Positions 1 through 7,991 of a stretch of DNA of 37,267 bases are shown piece after piece. The translations under genes were made by a program, and so were the position numbers. The stretch is from contig JAJZJV010000004.1 of the NCBI GenBank assembly GCA_021809925.1, forward strand, positions 1 to 37,267, given 5' to 3'. Below the pieces are notes generated by a model. It saw only the letters and a program-made list of their open reading frames with translations. It had not been told where the DNA came from and made no database searches. This DNA is from Microcaldota archaeon. GTDB lineage: Archaea; Micrarchaeota; Micrarchaeia; Micrarchaeales; CABMGC01. Numbering within the stretch: the stretch's first letter is position 1; every line of letters starts with the position of its first letter.

Positions 1-2
1 TC

Positions 3-347
3 ACAACGATGGGAGGAGCCCTCCCCAATGCTTTGTCATCTACACTACACTCTTCTGGAGCGCCAAGCAGCATTATACCATATATATCCTCAATCAGCCC
101 CACAGAAGCCCTATTCTCAGCTCTTCTCGGATATAATCCAGTATCATCAATACTTTCAGGTCTTCCAGAAGTAACAGCAAAACTTTCAGGAAGCATAATA
201 AACAAGATAACGAGCCTGACATTCTTCCCTGAGGCAATAGGCAGTGCATACATGCGGGGATTTAGGGAAGTCGTCATGATATCTGCAATACTTTTAATAA
301 TATCAGCAGTTGTATCTTACTTTAAGAAAAGTGGAAGGAGATCCTGA
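3..347 (+). CDS. C-terminal end of a multi-pass membrane transporter (MFS-like), truncated by the window edge
   Basis: The frame is open to the left edge of the window, so only the last 114 or so codons are seen. The fragment is rich in small and hydrophobic residues and ends in one clear transmembrane helix (VVMISAILLIISAVVSYF) followed by a short basic tail, KKSGRRS. This tail layout, and the preceding Gly/Ser/Pro-rich stretch with SPTEALFSALLGYNP, resemble the last helices of drug-efflux major facilitator proteins. That assignment is by resemblance only. The gene runs into the small membrane-protein array with a 45-base gap and need not share its function. Confidence 0.45.
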   Translation, partial: TTMGGALPNALSSTLHSSGAPSSIIPYISSISPTEALFSALLGYNPVSSILSGLPEVTAKLSGSIINKITSLTFFPEAIGSAYMRGFREVVMISAILLIISAVVSYFKKSGRRS

Positions 348-392
348 GGGCATCGCAATGCAACTTTGTGGGACTATTAGGTTGGTATAAGT

Positions 393-758
393 ATGGCAAA
401 ACGTACGAAAGATTCTGAGATAGCTACAAGGTATGTTTTCCTCTTTTTGGGATTGCTATTGATCCTTGCAACATTTCTAAGCAATTGGTGGGGAGAAGCG
501 GGAATAAGTTCATATCTTATCTATGATGTTGGAGCACTTTTGATATCGATAATAGCTGTGATACTGATAATAATGAATTGGAAGGACCAGAGACTGGATA
601 GCCTTGTCAGGCAGAACGATATCCTGCTGGTTATAGTTGTCATCGGATTGGTAATAGAAGCGATAGGTTTTTACGTCAAGAAGGATACTGCTTATGTCGG
701 CAACAACATCCAGGTAATGTTCGGGCTGATAATGGCAATGGTAAACAGGTACTTATGA
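393..758 (+). CDS. Small four-helix membrane protein, subfamily A, copy 1
   Basis: I do not recognise the family. The 121-residue protein has four predicted membrane helices in two hairpins joined by a charged linker (NWKDQRLDSLVRQND). Subfamily A features are an N-terminal RYVF, LATFLSNWWGEAG after helix 1, an Asp-Val-Gly at the start of helix 2, and the C-terminal NRYL. The start follows an AGGTTGGT-like site at 379-386. It is the first of six tandem genes that alternate between subfamilies A and B. Size and pairing recall the small multidrug resistance (SMR) transporters, but the SMR membrane glutamate in helix 1 is not seen, so the function is unknown. Confidence 0.8.
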   Translation: MAKRTKDSEIATRYVFLFLGLLLILATFLSNWWGEAGISSYLIYDVGALLISIIAVILIIMNWKDQRLDSLVRQNDILLVIVVIGLVIEAIGFYVKKDTAYVGNNIQVMFGLIMAMVNRYL

Positions 759-767
759 GGGGATTCT

Positions 768-1118
768 TTGAAGAGCATGATTCCAGAGGCGGCACGCCTC
801 AAGATGTGGATGTTTTTCTCTGTTATATTGTTTGTTATAGAGCTTCAGAACATAAATAACAATGTCTTAAATGCGAGTGGGATAATAGACTCGATTGGAG
901 TCGCGATCTTCGTCGCTCTGATAATAATCGCAGTAATGTTTACAAGAAAGAGCAGGAAGAAAGGTACTGTCAGCCTTAGGAACAACCTTATACTCCTCTT
1001 CTCGTTATTGGCATTTCTCTTCGAGATTATAGGAGTGGTGATGAGGACGCAGAACGTCAATTATACGATGGCAGGGATGGCCGCAGTAGTTCTCATGATA
1101 ATAAACAGGTTTGTTTGA
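768..1118 (+). CDS. Small four-helix membrane protein, subfamily B, copy 1
   Basis: This unrecognised 116-residue protein has four predicted helices. Subfamily B features are an N-terminal IPEAARLKMW, the motif LQNINNNVLNASG after helix 1, a basic linker (TRKSRKKG) between helices 2 and 3, and the end INRFV. A GAGGGG site at 757-762 supports a TTG start at 768, with ATG at 777 as the alternative. It lies 9 bases after the A1 stop and is followed by a second A-type gene, so A1 and B1 look like the first of three repeated pairs. A and B are probably distant paralogues, because both have the same helix layout and similar C-terminal ends. Confidence 0.78.
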   Translation: MKSMIPEAARLKMWMFFSVILFVIELQNINNNVLNASGIIDSIGVAIFVALIIIAVMFTRKSRKKGTVSLRNNLILLFSLLAFLFEIIGVVMRTQNVNYTMAGMAAVVLMIINRFV

Positions 1119-1125
1119 TGGTCAT

Positions 1126-1488
1126 ATGAAAGGTGTTGGGCTTGAGATTGAGAGAAGGTATGTCTTCTTTTCACTCTCAGTGCTTTTCGTAATAGCTACA
1201 ATCCTCACTGATTTCTGGGGGATAGGTACATCTGATTTTGGCATGCTTGCCGGAGATATCGGGACCCTGCTTATAACCATATTGATAAGTTATTTCATAC
1301 TCATCAACTGGAATGAGAAGAACACAAGGAAACTTTCGCGCCAGAATGATGCAATTGTACTCATGATGGCTATGGCTGTAGCGTTCCAGCTGTACGGCTA
1401 TTACAAGGATCTGAATACGCAATACGCAGTCGGCAATGTCCAGGTGATACTTGGACTTGTCTTAGCAATACTAAACAGGTATGTTTGA
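1126..1488 (+). CDS. Small four-helix membrane protein, subfamily A, copy 2
   Basis: This is a 120-residue A-type protein of unknown function. It shares with A1 the opening ERRYVFF, the phrase ATILTDFWG after helix 1, the linker NWNEKNTRKLSRQND and the end AILNRYV. ATG 1126 is preferred because it places the conserved RRYVF block at the same distance from the start as in A1; a TTG at 1111 inside the end of B1 is an in-frame alternative. The last codons and stop are nearly identical in DNA to the end of B1 (a shared aaacaggt-tgtttgatgg pattern), a trace of duplication. Confidence 0.78.
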   Translation: MKGVGLEIERRYVFFSLSVLFVIATILTDFWGIGTSDFGMLAGDIGTLLITILISYFILINWNEKNTRKLSRQNDAIVLMMAMAVAFQLYGYYKDLNTQYAVGNVQVILGLVLAILNRYV

Positions 1489-1835
1489 TGGGAAGGGGGA
1501 TTTTATCATATAGAGCTGCCAGGAGAGCCATACTCTTCTTCTCGTTCATACTCTTACTGGCACAGGCAGAGGACATTAACGCAGACATACAGAGCCTTGG
1601 GCTTCTTATTGTAGATCTCCTTGTAGCATTATCCCTGCTCTTTGTGGTGGGACTTCTCGCCAAGGCAAAGAAGAAGCCAGAAAGGATCATTATTGATGCG
1701 GTAATAGTATTGCTTGCATTCGGTCTCTCTCTCGAGATTTTTGTGATCTTTGTCATGGATGCGAATATTAATTATCCTGCTGTCGCACTGCTGATGTTCG
1801 CGATGATGATAATAAATGCATTCTTGGGGAGATGA
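1488..1835 (+). CDS. Small four-helix membrane protein, subfamily B, copy 2
   Basis: This is a B-type protein of 115 residues, four predicted helices and unknown function. It opens with YRAARRAILFFSF, has AEDINADIQSLG at the position of the B-type NIN motif, a basic linker (AKAKKKPERI), and ends MMIINAFLGR. Its ATG overlaps the TGA of A2 in a TGATG junction, which suggests translational coupling of an A-B pair. An in-frame TTG lies one codon upstream. The helix-1 motif is more diverged than in B1 and B3. Confidence 0.76.
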   Translation: MGRGILSYRAARRAILFFSFILLLAQAEDINADIQSLGLLIVDLLVALSLLFVVGLLAKAKKKPERIIIDAVIVLLAFGLSLEIFVIFVMDANINYPAVALLMFAMMIINAFLGR

Positions 1836-1836
1836 A

Positions 1837-2208
1837 TTGAGTTCTGAAAGGCTTCGGAGGAAAGAGCTTGGCAGGAGATTCATACCTTTCGCCCTCTCGA
1901 TATTTTTCATATGCGCAACTCTTGCGACTGATTTCTGGGGAGAAGGAATTGCAGACCCAATTTCTATCATTGATTATATTGGAACCATGGTTGTGTGTAT
2001 CAGTATAATATATGTGGTTGTAGCCCGATGGAATGATGTCTCGCTGAATAGACTTAAGAGACAAAACAATGTTATCGTTGTACTCCTTCTCGCAAGCTTC
2101 ATGCTACAGCTATACGGATATGTGACAAAGCTCGGCACCACCTACGCAACCAATAACGTGCACATAATTTTCGGCACGGTACTCGCGATATTAAACAGGT
2201 TCGCATGA
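1837..2208 (+). CDS. Small four-helix membrane protein, subfamily A, copy 3
   Basis: This A-type protein has 123 residues with the TTG start chosen here. It carries GRRFIPF, ATLATDFWGEG, the linker RWNDVSLNRLKRQNN and the end AILNRFA, all matching A1 and A2. An ATG at 1816 is in frame but lies inside the end of B2. TTG 1837 sits just after the B2 stop with GGGGAG at 1826-1831 as a ribosome-binding site, so it is the more economical start. Function unknown. It couples to B3 through an ATGA overlap at 2205-2208. Confidence 0.74.
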   Translation: MSSERLRRKELGRRFIPFALSIFFICATLATDFWGEGIADPISIIDYIGTMVVCISIIYVVVARWNDVSLNRLKRQNNVIVVLLLASFMLQLYGYVTKLGTTYATNNVHIIFGTVLAILNRFA

Positions 2209-2582
2209 TCATGAAGAAGCTTATCCCAGAATATGTCAAGAAACGCGCAATATTATTCTTCTCTGCGATTTTTTTTGTTGTATCGCTGAGCAACATAAAC
2301 TACGACATACTCAACCCATTATATCTTGTGAATGGAATTGGAGGAGCGATCATGTTCTTCTACATAATGCTGATTGTGGCTTTATCAAAGGAAAATGAAG
2401 CTAAGAAAAAGGCAAGGAAGAGAGAGCTCATCATAACGCTTGTGCTGCTTATTGCCCTGGTGTATTATGTCTCTGAGATAGTAGTAAGAACGCTTGTGCT
2501 GCGCATACCTTACGATGCTTCCCAGTCTTATGCGGCTGCAGTCATAATGCTTATGATAATGATAGTTATTGCCAATATATGA
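2205..2582 (+). CDS. Small four-helix membrane protein, subfamily B, copy 3
   Basis: This is the last gene of the array, a 125-residue B-type protein. It carries IPEYVKKRAILFFS, the clear B motif LSNINYDILNP, a strongly basic linker (KENEAKKKARKRE) and four predicted helices. It lacks the NRF ending found in most other copies. Its ATG overlaps the A3 stop, and its own stop lies 1 base from the end of the convergent DUF998 gene, so the array stops abruptly there. A related sequence forms the C-terminal half of the membrane protein at 23999-24646. Confidence 0.77.
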   Translation: MIMKKLIPEYVKKRAILFFSAIFFVVSLSNINYDILNPLYLVNGIGGAIMFFYIMLIVALSKENEAKKKARKRELIITLVLLIALVYYVSEIVVRTLVLRIPYDASQSYAAAVIMLMIMIVIANI

Positions 2583-2583
2583 A

Positions 2584-3177
2584 TTATCTGCTTTTCCTTA
2601 TTGTTCCATTCTTTGCAAGCATTGCTGAACCGATCACTCCTGCCCAGAGAAGAAGAGGATATATTGCCATACGCTCCATGCCGCCATTGCCTATTCCGAG
2701 GTATGTTCCTGTTATGAAAAACAGGAGGCCGGTGAGGCTTGTGATGCCTGTGGCTATGCTGTAATATGCAAGCGGCTTGCCCAAGTTCCTGGAAAGGATT
2801 ATTGCAGCCATTGCGCCGAAAGTCAGGGCTATGCCAGAGAAGAGTACATGTAGCGATCCAAAGTACTCTGTGACTATCCCTATCGCACATGTTCCTATCC
2901 CTGCTATAGAAAGGATGAGGGGAAAAAGAATGCTTCTCATCTTTTTGTATATGAAGTATGAAGCGATGATCCCTGCAATGCCATACGTGATTATTGAGAG
3001 ATTGAACAGGCCTGAGAAGTTGCCCACGCCGAGATCGCTCACTGGCATTTGCAAGACACTGTATCCCGGATTAAGCAGTTCTGTTATTGCAATTGCAAGA
3101 AGGAATTGCACAGAGCCTATGAAAAATGCTGCGCCTCCGAGCTTCTCATAAAATCTTTCAGCGATCATTTTATCCAC
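2584..3177 (-). CDS. DUF998-family integral membrane protein
   Basis: The 197-residue protein has about six membrane helices. The opening LLNPGYSVLQMPVSDLGVG, a Pro-Gly-Tyr-Ser followed by a Ser-Asp-Leu-Gly after the first helix, is characteristic of DUF998 membrane proteins as I recall the family, whose biochemical role is unknown. GTG 3177 gives the longest form and ATG 3168 is three codons later; the sequence does not decide between them. It is convergent with the A/B array and divergent from priS. Confidence 0.72.
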   Translation of the reverse strand: MDKMIAERFYEKLGGAAFFIGSVQFLLAIAITELLNPGYSVLQMPVSDLGVGNFSGLFNLSIITYGIAGIIASYFIYKKMRSILFPLILSIAGIGTCAIGIVTEYFGSLHVLFSGIALTFGAMAAIILSRNLGKPLAYYSIATGITSLTGLLFFITGTYLGIGNGGMERMAIYPLLLWAGVIGSAMLAKNGTIRKSR

Positions 3178-3257
3178 GCATTATTACATATCGGCTGCCA
3201 ATTTTTAGAACTATGCTGCACCCGAATCATTTTATTCTTTGAGAGGCATTGATTATT

Positions 3258-4421
3258 ATGCGAGATGAGAGTTCTGACAAGATGATCTCTTCCCTGATAA
3301 GGGATTATTACAGGAGAGCAGTCATTGATGTTGACCATGTTGATAAGAGAGAATTTGCTTACGGAACGTTTGAGTCAAAGATAAAGGTGAGGCATCTTTC
3401 ATTCGGGAGCATTCGGGAACTATCAAGATATCTTGTAGATAATGCTCCACCATATCTCTCTTATTCCTCTGCATACTATGAATTTCCTGCAGGAAGGCCG
3501 ATGGAAAAAAAGAACTGGCGGGGATCCGAACTTGTATTTGATCTTGATGCTACAGATATGGATATTCCTTGTAAGAAAGAGCACAGTAAGGGATGGATAT
3601 GCAAGATTTGCCTTGAGGCAGTGAAAGGCGAAGCGATAAAATTAATAGAAGACTTCCTGATCCCAGATTTTGGATTCTCAGAGAGCGAGATGATAATAAA
3701 TTTTAGCGGGAACAGGGGATACCACATACATATAAATAAAGAGGACGTACTAGGCCTTGATAAGAATGAACGAAAACAGATAAGCGATTACATATCTGGA
3801 AATGGAATTGATTCAGAAGAGATCTTTCCAGATTCAGGAAAGAGGGGGAAGAGGCTTATAGGGCCGAGGCCAGAGGAGAAAGGGTGGCCTGGAAAGATAG
3901 CCAAGAACTTCGTATCGAAGCTCAATAAAGGACCGGAGGCGATGCAGGCTCTCGGGATGAGCAAGCAGATGGCCGAGAAGCTTTACAAAAACAGATCGCT
4001 CGTTGAGATGGGCATACGCTCCGGGAACTGGGATATGATAAGCATAAAGAACAAGTCGGAATTTTGGAAGGATGTGCTTAAGAAAGAGGCAGTCATACAA
4101 AGTGATAGGATAGACGGAAATGTGACAAATGACACCTCGCACCTCATAAGACTTCCAAATACAATACATGGAGAGACGGGGCTCATAGCTAAAAAGGTAG
4201 GCTCTTTGTCTGAGCTGCATAAATTTGACCCAATGAAGGATGCGATAGCATTCGAGAAAGGAGAGCTCAGAGTCTGTGCGAATGCAGAACATGAACTCGA
4301 GATAAAAGGAGAGGTATTCGGACCGTACAGAGGCGAGGAAGTTGTACTGCCCGTATATGCCGCAACATATCTATATTTAAAAGGTTTGGCACATATAATT
4401 AATTCAACAGATATTTCATAA
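3258..4421 (+). CDS. priS: DNA primase small (catalytic) subunit PriS
   Basis: PriS makes RNA/DNA primers at the replication fork together with PriL, which is not in this window. Visible family marks are the metal-binding Asp-x-Asp in VFDLDATD, a zinc-type cluster with Cys and His residues (IPCKKEHSKGWICKICL), and the catalytic NFSGNRGYHIHI, equivalent to the usual SGRRGYH. Near the C-terminus lies RLPNTIHGETGL, another conserved primase block. At 387 residues the length is normal. ATG 3258 is chosen because it lies about 25 nt after an AT-rich TATA-like stretch (3228-3236); an in-frame TTG is at 3249. Confidence 0.93.
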   Translation: MRDESSDKMISSLIRDYYRRAVIDVDHVDKREFAYGTFESKIKVRHLSFGSIRELSRYLVDNAPPYLSYSSAYYEFPAGRPMEKKNWRGSELVFDLDATDMDIPCKKEHSKGWICKICLEAVKGEAIKLIEDFLIPDFGFSESEMIINFSGNRGYHIHINKEDVLGLDKNERKQISDYISGNGIDSEEIFPDSGKRGKRLIGPRPEEKGWPGKIAKNFVSKLNKGPEAMQALGMSKQMAEKLYKNRSLVEMGIRSGNWDMISIKNKSEFWKDVLKKEAVIQSDRIDGNVTNDTSHLIRLPNTIHGETGLIAKKVGSLSELHKFDPMKDAIAFEKGELRVCANAEHELEIKGEVFGPYRGEEVVLPVYAATYLYLKGLAHIINSTDIS

Positions 4422-4470
4422 AGGTTAGAATTAGGGTCAAGTCCTTTAACCAATGAACTGGTGCTTACAG

Positions 4471-5046
4471 ATGGGCGCATATAAATATATAACGAAGACA
4501 TTCCAAGACGAATACAAGGAGAGAAGCAATCTGCTTAGAGAGAGGATAGCTTCCTGGAGAAGAGAGTCTCCAGTTACTAGAATTGAGAGGCCAACAAATG
4601 TGGCAAGGGCAAGAGAACTGGGATACAAGGCAAAACAGGGAGTTGTAATTGTAAGAGTCAGAGTCAGAAGAGGACTGAGGAAAAGAGAGAAGCCGGCAGG
4701 AGGAAGAAAGCCTTCGAATAATGGAAGATTCTTCGCGTATACAAAATCATTGCAGTCGATGGCAGAGGAAAGAGCCGCGGCAAGATTCACAAATTGCGAG
4801 GTGCTGAACTCATATTTTGTAGGAGAAGACGGAAAATACAAGTTCTTCGAGGCAATAATGCTGGATAGAGACCATGGATCAATCAAAAACGATCCAATTT
4901 ATTCAGGAATAGCCGGAAGCAGGAGAAGAGTATTCAGAGGATTGACAAGCTCCGGAAAGAAGCACAGAGGATTGCTTCATGACGGATTCGGAACAAATAA
5001 GAACAGGCCTAGCATAAGGTCGAAACGCAGAGGAATAAGAGCATAA
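4471..5046 (+). CDS. rpl15e: Large ribosomal subunit protein L15e
   Basis: This is the archaeal/eukaryal-type L15e, absent from bacteria. The start MGAYKYITK matches the usual L15e N-terminus, so ATG 4471 is preferred over an in-frame ATG at 4453. Other landmarks are RPTNVARARELGYKAKQG, GGRKPSNNGR and the conserved basic C-terminus SGKKHRGL...RPSIRSKRRGI. The 191-residue length is typical. It stands alone between priS and the ribosomal operon, about 180 bases before rpl3. The coding strand is purine-rich, as in the other ribosomal genes here. Confidence 0.95.
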   Translation: MGAYKYITKTFQDEYKERSNLLRERIASWRRESPVTRIERPTNVARARELGYKAKQGVVIVRVRVRRGLRKREKPAGGRKPSNNGRFFAYTKSLQSMAEERAAARFTNCEVLNSYFVGEDGKYKFFEAIMLDRDHGSIKNDPIYSGIAGSRRRVFRGLTSSGKKHRGLLHDGFGTNKNRPSIRSKRRGIRA

Positions 5047-5085
5047 TAAAAAATGTCATCTATAATCCTCTCAATACAGCGATAG

Positions 5086-5226
5086 AAATATAAATATATA
5101 TTAACAAAGATTATCTTAACTTTTCATTGAGGTTTATGCGTGCTTTCATGCTTTCGGGCATGATGCAACGTGTTTTATGTTAAGTTTTGCCCATGTTTAT
5201 GGGCATTCATTTAGTAGTGTACGAAT
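5086..5226 (+). promoter_or_regulatory. Promoter and structured leader of the L3-L4-L23 ribosomal operon
   Basis: A TATA-like run (ataaatatata) lies at about 5090-5100. Downstream, before the rpl3 start, are two hairpins. The first is catgc/gcatg with a ttcgg-containing loop (5147-5162); the second is gcccat/atgggc with a 4-base loop (5189-5204). If transcription begins about 25 bases after the TATA box, both would be in the 5' untranslated RNA. Most genes in this window have little or no leader, so a leader of about 110 nt is exceptional. Autogenous control by a ribosomal protein is an inference. Confidence 0.5.
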
Positions 5227-6177
5227 ATGAGACATGGCTCGCTTGGATTTTGGCAGCATAGAAGGGCTAAGAGGCAGTTGCCCAGGGTTAGAAGTTATTC
5301 ACTAGTGGACGGACCGTCATTTCTCGGCTTCGTTGCTTTTAAGGCAGGCATGACACACATAACAATGACAGATGATAGTGAATCACCATCAAAGGGAAGC
5401 GAGATTGCCAGGGCAGCAACTGTACTAGAGATACCTAAGGTCCTTATTTATGGGATACGGGCTTACAAGAAATCTTATGTTTACAATGAGCCGTTTTTAG
5501 AGGTTTATGATGGCAATGCGGCAAAGGCTGTCGGAATAAAAGCTGTGAAGAACACAGACATTGCGGCATTCAAGAAAAAGGCTAATGAATTTGAAGACAT
5601 TAGGGCCTTGGCATTCTTCGATGCGAAGAGTGTGGGAAGCTCCAACAAGAGAGTAATGAGATTTGAGATACCAATAGGAGGAAGCGAGACGCAGGCAAAG
5701 ATGGCTTTTGTTGAGAATTGGTTGGGAAAAGAACTAAAGATAAGCGATATCTTAAAAAGCGGAGAGTATATTGACGTTATCGGCATTACAAAGGGGAAAG
5801 GGTGGGCAGGAGCCATAAAAAGATTTGGTGTAGCAAAACAGCCTAGAAAAGCAACAGGAAGGATAAGGCACGTTGGAGCTCTTGGTCCATTCACCCCACA
5901 TAAGGTAATATTCAGCGTACCACAGGCAGGTCACCTTGGATACAATTATAGAACAGAGCTTAACAAGATGGTACTTAAGCTGGGCCACTCAAATGCTGCT
6001 TCAGAGATTAATCCGAAAGGAGGCTACCCAAATTATGGTGTAGTGAAAAGCGATTATATAATAGTGGATGGTTCTGTTCCGGGACCAGCAAAGAGGCTTC
6101 TCAGGATAAGGAAGGCTATGAGAAAGAAGGCATCTGGAGAGCCTCAGATAATCTATACATCTCTTGAATCAAAGTGA
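5227..6177 (+). CDS. rpl3: Large ribosomal subunit protein L3
   Basis: L3 binds 23S rRNA near the peptidyl-transferase centre and is an early assembly protein. Typical archaeal marks are the N-terminus RHGSLGFWQHRRAKR, FLGFVAFKAGMTH, the GITKGKGWAGAIKRFG block and the loop SVPQAGHLGYNYRTELNK. The 316-residue length is normal for archaea. It opens the operon after a structured leader, and its stop overlaps a possible GTG start of rpl4. Confidence 0.96.
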   Translation: MRHGSLGFWQHRRAKRQLPRVRSYSLVDGPSFLGFVAFKAGMTHITMTDDSESPSKGSEIARAATVLEIPKVLIYGIRAYKKSYVYNEPFLEVYDGNAAKAVGIKAVKNTDIAAFKKKANEFEDIRALAFFDAKSVGSSNKRVMRFEIPIGGSETQAKMAFVENWLGKELKISDILKSGEYIDVIGITKGKGWAGAIKRFGVAKQPRKATGRIRHVGALGPFTPHKVIFSVPQAGHLGYNYRTELNKMVLKLGHSNAASEINPKGGYPNYGVVKSDYIIVDGSVPGPAKRLLRIRKAMRKKASGEPQIIYTSLESK

Positions 6178-6182
6178 GTTTT

Positions 6183-7001
6183 ATGGAAGCAAATGTTTAT
6201 TCATTAAACGGAGAGAAGGCAGGAAAGAGAGCACTGCCTGGCGTATTCTCAGGCAAGTTCAGAAAGGATATCGTGAGAAGAGCGCTGCTCTCTGAACAGA
6301 GCTCTAAGCGCCAGCCGCAAGCTCATTATGTCATGGCAGGGCTCCAGACAACAGCAACATACGTTGGAACGTATGGAGGATACAGGCACTTGAGGCATAT
6401 GGGAGTCTCTGCAAACCCAAGGCAGAAACTTGCAGGAGGAGGAATGGGAGATGTAAGAAGGATACCTTCAAGCGTTAAGGGAAGAAGGGCACACCCGCAC
6501 AAGCTTGAGAAAAGGATTGAAGAGAGAATCAATAAGAAAGAATACATTAAGGCTCTCGAATCTGCAATAGCGGCAAGTACTGATGAAAAGGTGATAAGTG
6601 CAAGGCACGTCTTTGAGAAGAGAGAGATGCCAATAATAATTGAAAATAAGCTTGAAGAGGTCTCTAAGACAAGCGAGTTATTGAAGATCTTAAACAAGAT
6701 GGGACTTTCAGAAGACCTTAATAGATCACACAAGCCAAGGCTTAGTAGGGGCTTGAAAAGGGCCGCGAAGGCAAGGCATTTCAGAAACAGCGTATTGATA
6801 CTTGTAAAGAATGACGAGAAGATAGGGAAGGCTGGAAGGAATATTCCAGGAGTGGATGTCTGCAGCATCAGCAAGCTTTGCATAGAAAAGCTCTCACCTG
6901 GCGCTGAGCCGAGGATGATACTCTGGAGCGATGGTGCAGTATCTGAAATAGAGAAGGGAATAGAAGAAAGCAGCAATGCTGCTGGAAACCTCTTTAAGTG
7001 A
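6183..7001 (+). CDS. rpl4: Large ribosomal subunit protein L4 (L4e type)
   Basis: L4 lines the polypeptide exit tunnel. The protein shows the archaeal L4e body with the basic loop RQKLAGGGMGDVRRIP and KGRRAHPHK, and the C-terminal block GRNIPGVDVCSISKLCIEKLSPGAEP. ATG 6183 (MEANVYSLNGEK) agrees with the usual start; a GTG at 6174 overlapping the rpl3 stop is possible. The 272 residues match archaeal L4e. In bacteria L4 regulates its own operon, and whether that happens here is unknown. Confidence 0.94.
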   Translation: MEANVYSLNGEKAGKRALPGVFSGKFRKDIVRRALLSEQSSKRQPQAHYVMAGLQTTATYVGTYGGYRHLRHMGVSANPRQKLAGGGMGDVRRIPSSVKGRRAHPHKLEKRIEERINKKEYIKALESAIAASTDEKVISARHVFEKREMPIIIENKLEEVSKTSELLKILNKMGLSEDLNRSHKPRLSRGLKRAAKARHFRNSVLILVKNDEKIGKAGRNIPGVDVCSISKLCIEKLSPGAEPRMILWSDGAVSEIEKGIEESSNAAGNLFK

Positions 7002-7006
7002 TATTC

Positions 7007-7258
7007 ATGAATACATTGATGTATCCTATAGCGACTGAAAAAGCCCTTGGAATGGTTGACAGAGACAATGTAATAATATATGTTGTCGACTTCAGGGCCC
7101 AGAAAGTAGATATTTTGAAAGAATTTGAAGCTGTATTCAAGGTGAAGGTTGAGAAGATCAATACAGCCATAACATCAAAGAACACGAAGCGCGCTTACAT
7201 TAAATTAAAGAAGGATTTCAAGGCTTCAGATATAGCCAGAAAGCTAAAGCTGGTATGA
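7007..7258 (+). CDS. rpl23: Large ribosomal subunit protein L23
   Basis: L23 sits at the exit of the ribosomal tunnel and docks the signal recognition particle. The 83-residue archaeal short form has YPIATEKALGMVDRDN at the start and KRAYIKLKKDFKASDIARKL at the end. ATG 7007 is chosen because it gives the usual short lead into PIATEKA; a GTG at 6998 overlaps the rpl4 stop. It is third in the operon. Confidence 0.94.
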   Translation: MNTLMYPIATEKALGMVDRDNVIIYVVDFRAQKVDILKEFEAVFKVKVEKINTAITSKNTKRAYIKLKKDFKASDIARKLKLV

Positions 7259-7270
7259 GCGGTGTGAATA

Positions 7271-7987
7271 ATGGGAAAGAAATTAAGGCAACAGAGAAGA
7301 GGAAAAGGCTCCAATACATATAGGAGGCCGCCAAGCAAATTAAAGCTTGATGTCAGGTTTAACAAAGATACTGGAAGCAAGATTTATGGAGAAGTGATAG
7401 AGTTCGTTGACGATCCTGTAAGGACAGCGCCTCTCATGAGGGTTAGATACGACGACAATTCCGAGAATATGCTCATAGCTCCTGAAGGGATGAAGGTAGG
7501 TGACAGGATACAGGAAGGGGAGAATGCTGAGCTCGCGCTTGGCAGCGTCATGTACTTAAAGAATATACCTGAAGGAAGCATAATATACAACATAGAAGTG
7601 ACTCCTGGAGACGGAGGGAAGCTTGCAAGGACAGCAGGAAGCTATGCAACAGTCAAATCTCACATAGGAGATAAGGTAAGTATAACGCTTCCGTCAAAGC
7701 AGTCTGTTGACATTGACGGAGATTGCAGGGCTGAGATAGGAGCTGTTGCCGGAGGCGGATACACAACTCAGCCAATAATGAAAGCTGGAAAGAACCATCA
7801 TATTAAACATGCAAGAAACATGATGTGGCCTAGAATAAGAGGAGTTAAATCAAACCCTGTAGACCACCCATTCGGAGGCAAGCAGCACCATAAAGGAACT
7901 TCAAGCATGGTATCGAGAAATGCTCCTCCAGGTGCAAAGGTTGGGCATCTTGCTGCTAGAAGAGTAGGTAGGAAGAAGAGAGGTTAA
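7271..7987 (+). CDS. rpl2: Large ribosomal subunit protein L2
   Basis: L2 supports the peptidyl-transferase centre and subunit joining. Typical sequence includes GKKLRQQRRGKGSNTYRRP at the start, GGGYTTQPIMKAGKNHH in the middle, and the near-universal MMWPRIRGVKSNPVDHPFGG and GAKVGHLAARRVGRKK at the end. The conserved histidine is present in the HPFGG motif. Length is 238 residues, normal for archaea. Confidence 0.96.
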   Translation: MGKKLRQQRRGKGSNTYRRPPSKLKLDVRFNKDTGSKIYGEVIEFVDDPVRTAPLMRVRYDDNSENMLIAPEGMKVGDRIQEGENAELALGSVMYLKNIPEGSIIYNIEVTPGDGGKLARTAGSYATVKSHIGDKVSITLPSKQSVDIDGDCRAEIGAVAGGGYTTQPIMKAGKNHHIKHARNMMWPRIRGVKSNPVDHPFGGKQHHKGTSSMVSRNAPPGAKVGHLAARRVGRKKRG

Positions 7988-7991
7988 TTGT

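Noticed and set aside
393-2582. The array as ordinary SMR (EmrE-type) transporters
   Set aside because: Size, helix count and pairing fit, but the essential helix-1 glutamate and the family's conserved Trp/Tyr positions are not found in the A or B sequences.
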